DNA of 46,714 nt from assembly GCA_049999805.1 (NCBI GenBank), contig JBNGIO010003086.1, positions 1 through 46,714 on the forward strand. The letters are read 5' to 3'. The position numbers were made by a program, and so were the translations under genes. Shown piece after piece: positions 41,301-46,714 of the stretch. How positions within the stretch are numbered: the first letter of the stretch is position 1; each line of letters opens with the position of its first letter. The DNA is from Folioceros fuciformis. Its lineage: Eukaryota > Anthocerotophyta > Anthocerotopsida > Anthocerotales. The notes beneath the pieces were generated by a model that was not told the origin of the DNA, did not search any database, and was given only the letters and a program-made list of their open reading frames with translations.

Positions 41301-42706
41301 CTGGAATGGGTCTTTGTTTTCCATCGTTTTCTATTAAAGTGGCTGGAGTGCGCCGGTCTCCAACCACTTTCACAAGAAGGCATATAGATTGGGGGGGTGT
41401 GCGCCGGTCTACCGGCGCACTCCAGCCACGAGAAGAGTTTTTCTCTTTAGGGTTTAGGGTCAACATAGTTCTCGATTTATGATTGTGCTTGTGGTGTGGT
41501 TGTTCTTCTGACCAAACTGTTTGTTGGCAGAAACCCACGGAATTCAGTGAACTTGAATCATTGCCGAAGCCTTTCCAAGATAATGTGTATTCAGCGAGAA
41601 GCATGGAAGAGGAAAAGCAGAAACTCGTTGACCCAGATATGGATGCAAGATTATTGGAGTTTAGGGTCCTAAGTAGCAACCAGAAGACTAAGTATCAAGT
41701 AATCCAGCCAAACATTTTGGAGATGAACGCATTTATGGTAAAACGACCTTATACTCTGTTATTCGTTGATTTGCCTCGCGGACTGCAACGCCATGAATTC
41801 GACAGGCAGCTAACAAGAAAAGAGCTTGAAGACATGATTAGAGGGTTTTTCAGAATGCACGAGCAGTAATGCTTATAGGATGGTCCTCATGTATGGCGTG
41901 GACCTCATTACACAAGCTAGGGAAGCACTTCAGCCATGTTGCAAGAAGGGAACCATATAGACATTAGTATGGGGGAGAAGACCAACATTCCTCCCAATGC
42001 AGGGGCAGTTGAGACTGTGGAGTATTTAAATGTTGGAAGTGCAGTTCACTCTAAAGCTCAGGCCACAAAAGCTGCATTATTCGCGAATCAGGGATTTCTT
42101 TTGCCGAGAGTTATAAGGCATGGAGCTGTGGTAAAGAAACATCTGTTCCACTCGGCAGACTCTATGGTCGTCTCGCCGTATCAAAAGCCCCTTGGGTTAA
42201 TGGGTATGTTGGTCAATATGTTTTCGGCTGAAGGAGACTGGGTAGTGGATGGGTGCGTAGGATTTGGGTCATTCCTTCAAGCTGTGATTCAAAGAGGAAG
42301 GCATGTTGTCGCGATGGACATTAATATACGATGCACGACTTATATGATGCAGAGAGTGAATGGCATATGCTCTTTGCTAGACGCTGATGAGGAGATCAGC
42401 ACAAACCACTTCTCACACGAGCCCACGAAGTTTTGGGCCAAAGAAGTCTGCGCGGCCGGTAGCGTGGATCGTTGTATGCAGGTATTCAATTTGCTGGGGA
42501 AAAAAGGGGAGATATTTTCTCAATCGAACGACAGACCAGCGGAAGATCTGTATGTGATGATGATATGGGATGAGAATGGCACACTTCCGCCTCAGACTGT
42601 GGACAACCCACATTTGTATGTCCTCGACGTGGAGGGACAACGCCTCAAAGATGTAGATATAGTTGTTGATTCCGAGGCCAACCAAGGAATTCATGTTTTG
42701 GTGTAG
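38378..42706 (+). pseudogene. ParB-like plus DNA methyltransferase-like multi-exon gene, decayed
   Basis: A long coherent coding trace broken by stops and frame changes, about 1,200 residues if read through. The likely start is MAVDRRSNKQLNAAI at 38378. Introns with GT-AG ends that restore the reading frame are 39110-39196, 39661-39771 and 41061-41530. A Lys/Arg-rich, acidic segment precedes a ParB-like domain at about 39990-40390: LHVDILHP, YQMGVLGGNHCFAAIQKL, VYARLTDEKMRVLAVNHN. A basic linker (KKRAKAKRK) follows. The C-terminal part, from about 41531, has LLFVDLPRGLQRHEFD where DPPY-type motif IV would be, and later QKPLGLMGMLV and VVDGCVGFGSFLQAVIQRG, like motifs X and I of beta-class amino-methyltransferases. 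In-frame stops lie at 38468, 38738, 39005, 40053, 40268, 40382, 40571 and 40665. Frame changes lie near 39428, 40085, 40590 and 41867-41930. Not functional as it stands. Confidence 0.65.
41111..41428 (+). repeat. Cluster of GC-rich short palindromic repeats inside an intron
   Basis: Copies lie at 41177-41214, 41257-41294, 41340-41366 (partial) and 41399-41428, with a degraded one at 41111-41132. The consensus is a stem GGCTGGAGTGCGCCGGT, a two-base loop AG or CT, and its reverse complement. All lie in the 41061-41530 intron of the ParB/methyltransferase-like gene. Spacers between copies are unrelated and AT-richer. Confidence 0.85.
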
Positions 42707-42827
42707 AGGTGATTTGGAAAGTAGCTGAAGTTCGTGGTACATTATGCGTATATTTAAATTCGACTGATAAACCCTTCAAATTCATGGCATGTAGATAGCC
42801 AACTTCCTGTCACCCAAATATACTATT

Positions 42828-42853
42828 GAGTGCGCCGGTAGACCGGCGCACTC
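42828..42853 (+). repeat. Isolated copy of the same palindromic repeat
   Basis: A perfect inverted repeat, GAGTGCGCCGGT, loop AG, then its exact reverse complement, about 120 bases after the end of the ParB/methyltransferase-like trace. Same core as the intronic cluster. Confidence 0.9.
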
Positions 42854-43840
42854 GAAGTACGATTTGTTTTTCCTTGAAATTTCCATAGTTCTAATAACTT
42901 ATGTACCAGTTGGTTGTGGGTTGAAAGCAAATTTGTGGAGATTGATGGTGTCCACCACAAGTCAAAACAAGTGATTTTTTTAAAATACGGCTTAAATGAA
43001 AATATGTGACTAGGATGGTGTAAATTCAAACGGGCTTCATAAAATACGACCGTTAGGCACAAAACTTGTTTTTCCAATACCACAATCAATCTACTCATGA
43101 TCCCATGTTATTTATATATATACATTCAATTTAACAACATTGTATATATTCAACGAGACTAATTCCTATTAATCTAGTTTATATACGATGCTTACTATTC
43201 ATGTATATTATGTAGTGATGTACATGGTAATCACCTCTCCTATCATTGTTGTCGTTCTATATGTAGCATTAGCCCCGAACTTGGGAAGTACCAATAGCAT
43301 ATGAAATATTATGGTCTAGATGAAGGAATTGTCTACTACCATTGGAGTAGCAGACGCCATCTCTCTTGCCATTGTCGTCCTCTTGCATATGACTAGTGCT
43401 GGAGTCGCCAACGCCAACAGGAGAATATTGGAGTCGCTGACATCGACATGAGAATGTTAGAGTCGCTGACATCACCTCTCCTATTGTTGTTGTTGTTCTA
43501 TAAATCACATTAGCCAACACGCATTGTAGTGCAATAGAAATCCTATGCTGAAAGCACTACAATACACGAAATAAAAAATAATTTTATTTTTCAAATCGCC
43601 TTGGCACAAGACTTCGAAAACTTAGAAAATGCCTTGTATTTTTTAAATCGGCTTTGCACAAGACTTCAAAAACGTGGAAAATGCCTTTGCACATACCATA
43701 CGTGGGATAAAGGAGTATCAGCTTATGGAGGGGTGTGGAGTATCAACTTGTGAAGGGGTGTACTTGGGAATATGGGGTGTATGTGTGAAACTTGTGGAGA
43801 TGTACTTGTGAATTTGGAAGGTACGTGTGAATCTTAGCTA
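42854..43840. other. AT-rich spacer with short direct repeats
   Basis: No gene is seen. Two copies of a roughly 45-bp sequence beginning TCACCTCTCCTAT lie at about 43231 and 43472. A roughly 55-bp pair containing GCACAAGACTTC lies at about 43582-43690. This looks like old repetitive DNA flanking the truncated copia element. Confidence 0.5.
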
Positions 43841-43844
43841 ATGA

Positions 43845-46541
43845 ATTTCCTTCTACTTCCCAATCGGACAACATGTTGGCAGACAAAGCGTGTCTCCGAC
43901 GATTATTTATCTCTTTTTGGTTTTCCGCATCAAACTAGCGTTCCATATTCTCCTCAACAAAATGGACGTGCTGAGATTCGAAATAAAATTCTTGTCACTG
44001 CTGCTCGCCAAATGTTATTTCACATGAGTGTGTCTCCTCTGTTTTGGGCTGAGGCTGTTCAAACAGCTGCCTATGTTATGAATCGGGTGGTTTCTGATAT
44101 TTTATGTGGTCAAACTCATGAGGCGTTATGGATTGTGCTTATTCCTTCTTCTTTGGACCTTCGAGTTTTTGGTTGTGTCGCATATTCGCATATTCCCAAA
44201 GAAAAGAGATCTAAGCTAGATCAACGAAGTGTTCAATGTACATTTCTTGGTTATTGTGAGAATTCTTCAGGACATCGTTTGTTTGATCCACAAACACGAT
44301 AGATTATTTTGGGTAGAGATGTTATTTTTTGTGAAAACTTGTCTTGGAAGGATATTATGCAAAATTCTCGTCAATTGTGAATGGAATCAGCTGATGATTT
44401 TGTTTTCCATCAGTTTCCATCTTTACTACCTATATCAGATGATGATTCATATATGTTTGATGAGGTTTTGGATCCTCTTGATGTTCAGCCGGAACATAAT
44501 CCTGTTGTTCATGCTCATTTGAATGCCGTCTCTGGGAATTCCACTGATCATGTTTCAGGTGCTTCTTTATCAATAGCATCATCTCCACGTGACAATCAGC
44601 TTCTGCCTCAAGTTTCTGGTCCTCAAGTACACACACCTCGTCGTTCTGGACATTTACGTACTCCTTCTCGAGGACAACTAGAATCTTTGGAGACACAAGA
44701 TTTTATTGCTCTTCTCTCTGCTCCTTTACCGGAGCCACAATCTTTGGCTAAGGCTCAAGCTTCTTCAGATTGGCCGCTTTGGGAGAAAGCTTTACAAGAT
44801 GAATGAGATTGTTTATTGGAGAATAATATCTGGGATACTGTTTCTCTTCCATCAAGTCGCAAACTAGTTGGTTGCAAATGGGTTCTCAAAATCAAATACA
44901 ATGCTGTTGGGACTATAGAACGTTACAAAGCCCGGTTGGTTGCCAAGGGCTATTCACAAGTTGAGGATGTTGATTACAAGCAGACTTTTTCTCCGGGGGT
45001 CAAACTGCCTTGTATTCGACTTCTTCTTGCTCTTGCTGCCTATTTTGATCTTGAGATGTGTCAAATGGATATTAAGACTGCTTTTCTAAATGGAGATTTA
45101 GATGAAGAGATTTACATGGAACAACCGCCGCCATTTAATGATGCTATGCCATTTAATGATGCTATGCGACGTTCTATATAACCTGGTTTGGTTTGTCGTT
45201 TGCGAAAAAGCATATATGGCTTGAAGCAACCTCCCCGTGCATGGAACTTGATACTACATTCTATTCTTATTGCACATGGTTTTATTCGGAGTTTGGCTGA
45301 TACTAGTCTATATATCTTGTGTCAGCAAGATTCTTATCTTTATATTGGTGTCTATTTTGATGATCTTATTCTTGTCTCTCCTCAACTCCAACTTTTTCAA
45401 TGGGTTTTCTCTTTTCTTTCAACTACTTTTGTTCTGAAGTCTCTTGGTGCCTTGGGTTATTTTCTTGGTGTTTGTCTTGTATGGGACCGATCACGTCATC
45501 TTATGTGGCTTTCTCATGAGAAGTATCTTGAGAATATTTTACAGCACTTTCATATGCAGGATTCTCGTCCTGTTTCTACTCCTCTTGTGCCTTCTTCTTT
45601 ATCCTCTTCCAATCTTGGCAATTTTCCTTTACTTTCTTCTAAGGACATTGAGTCTTATCAAAAGGTTGTTAGCTCTCTCATGTATGCTTCTCTTTCCTCA
45701 CGTCCTGATTTGATCTCTTCTGTCAACATTTTGCGTCGGCACACTAGTCAACCTTCCATGCTTCATTGGCAATGGGCTAAGCGCATTTTACAATAGCTAC
45801 GGGTCTCTTCCAATTATGGTTTATGTTTTGGTGATTCTTTTGTTACAGCGATTGCTTCTTCATGTCTTGTTGGCCATTGCTATTCCGATTGGGTTGGTGA
45901 TAAGCTGACCCAATGTTCTACTTCAAGATATTCTTTTTATGTCTTCAATGCTCTTATCGGCTGGAGTACTAAGTCACAACCTACTGTTGCTCTATCCTCT
46001 ATTGAGGCCGAGTATATGTCTGCTTCTTATGCTACTAAGGAGGCTGTTTGGTTGCGTCTTCAGTTATAAGAACTTGGTCATCCTGAAATGCTGCCTACTC
46101 CTTTATATATTGATAGTCAAAGCAATGTTAAGGTAGCACAAAATCCGGAATTTCATCAACGTATGAAACATATTGATATTCGTATGAAACATATTGATAT
46201 TCAACATCATTATATTCGTGAAAAAGTGGAAGAAGGAGTCATTAATCTTCAATATATACCAGCAACTTCCATGATTGGAGATGGGTTTACTAAGATCCTT
46301 CCTACAACCAAGTTTAATCAATTTGTGCAATCTTTGAGGGTGGTCTCTGTGCCTAATTCTTCATCTTCTTCTGTAGCTCAGGCTAGTGATGCAGATGTTT
46401 CATGTGTTTTGTTGCCCTTGTGAAAGCCTCTAAGCATGGCTTTTTCCTCTTGATAGATTTTTCCCCCAAGGTTTTTTTGCTATCCTTGAGGTTTTTTACT
46501 GTCGCTTAAAGTGGTCCCTTGCTTAGTTTAAGGGGAGGGAA
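43845..46541 (+). mobile_element. 5'-truncated, decayed Ty1/copia retrotransposon (internal part)
   Basis: The trace starts inside the integrase catalytic core (SDN, then YLSLFGFPHQTSVPYSPQQN) and lacks gag, protease, the integrase zinc finger and the first catalytic Asp. The integrase C-terminal part is followed by reverse transcriptase (WVLKIKYNAVGTIERYKARL, QMDIKTAFLNGDLDEEIYME, and the active-site YFDD in place of YVDD) and RNase H (GWSTKSQPTVALSSIEAEYM). The order INT-RT-RNH defines copia. It is broken by stops (for example at 44300, 44804, 45179, 45794 and 46067). Two exact in-frame short duplications are present (45131-45166 and 46160-46201). A purine-rich tract AAGGGGAGGGA (46530-46540), the polypurine tract, precedes the LTR. 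Confidence 0.92.
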
Positions 46542-46714
46542 TGTTAGGAATAGTAGATTCTGTTATAGTTTGTGATGTTAGTGGTTATTAATATTATAGG
46601 GCTTATGGCAAGTCTCAAGGGTTTGTGGACTAGACTGTAGTACTATAATAGTATAGCGGACTCTCCAAGGGTATATAAAGGGCCTCCTCTAAGGTTGGAG
46701 TATCTCCTAGGGTA
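46542..46714 (+). mobile_element. 3' LTR of the copia element (cut by window end)
   Basis: Begins TGTTAGGAATAG immediately after the polypurine tract plus one base, as LTRs begin with TG. A TATA box (TATATAAAG, about 46672-46680) fits the U3 promoter. The rest of the LTR lies outside the window, so its length and the target-site duplication cannot be read. Confidence 0.85.

Noticed and set aside
41111-41428. CRISPR-like array of repeated palindromes
   Set aside because: Repeats are few, variable in length, unevenly spaced, and lie in a spliceable intron of a eukaryotic gene; no cas genes are present.
41442-41460. Interstitial telomere (TTTAGGG repeats)
   Set aside because: Only about two units are present; chance or a short motif is a sufficient explanation.

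Overview
The window reads as nuclear DNA of a land plant. The evidence is GT-AG introns of about 75-470 nt, plant-only families (a BIM-type bHLH factor, a laccase, an RPW8-type NB-LRR, an FKBP62/ROF1-like protein, giant PLS-class PPR proteins) and a Ty1/copia retrotransposon. Few introns in the PPR genes, very long PPR arrays and dense small genes suit a non-seed plant (moss, hornwort or lycophyte grade). I cannot name the species.

Layout. 131-2637 (+): a BIM-like bHLH gene. 2638-6010: mostly intergenic, with a decayed sucrose-synthase remnant on the minus strand (about 5000-5595). 6011-10078 (-): an eight-exon RPW8-like CC-NB-LRR immune receptor that splices in frame throughout. 10405-23229: a cluster of three very large, intron-poor PPR genes (one +, two -). 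Between them lie a degraded PPR fragment on the opposite strand and fragments of a bulb-type lectin. 24001-27044 (+): a 13-exon triple-FKBP/TPR co-chaperone. 27619-28447 (+): ribosomal protein uS4 (RPS9). 29795-32724 (+): an apparently intact laccase, facing a paralogous broken laccase at 34131-36170 (-), with a perfect 22-bp-stem hairpin next to the broken copy. 36171-46714: repeat-rich, AT-richer DNA. It holds a 122-bp tandem duplication, a decayed minus-strand coding remnant, a long multi-exon broken gene (about 38378-42706, +), and a 5'-truncated copia element that runs into its 3' LTR at the window end.

The most unusual locus is the broken gene at 38378-42706. Conceptual reading across several introns and frame breaks gives about 1,200 residues, with a ParB-like domain (GGNHCFAAI motif) followed by a basic linker and a region resembling a beta-class DNA amino-methyltransferase. 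Its largest intron is packed with GC-rich palindromes, and another copy lies just past the 3' end. The ParB plus methyltransferase pairing is familiar from phage and bacterial genomes, and in a plant chromosome it suggests a mobile or captured element.

The window is not an operon-like unit. The intact genes serve separate processes: brassinosteroid-linked transcription, immunity, organellar RNA processing, chaperoning, translation and cell-wall phenolic oxidation.
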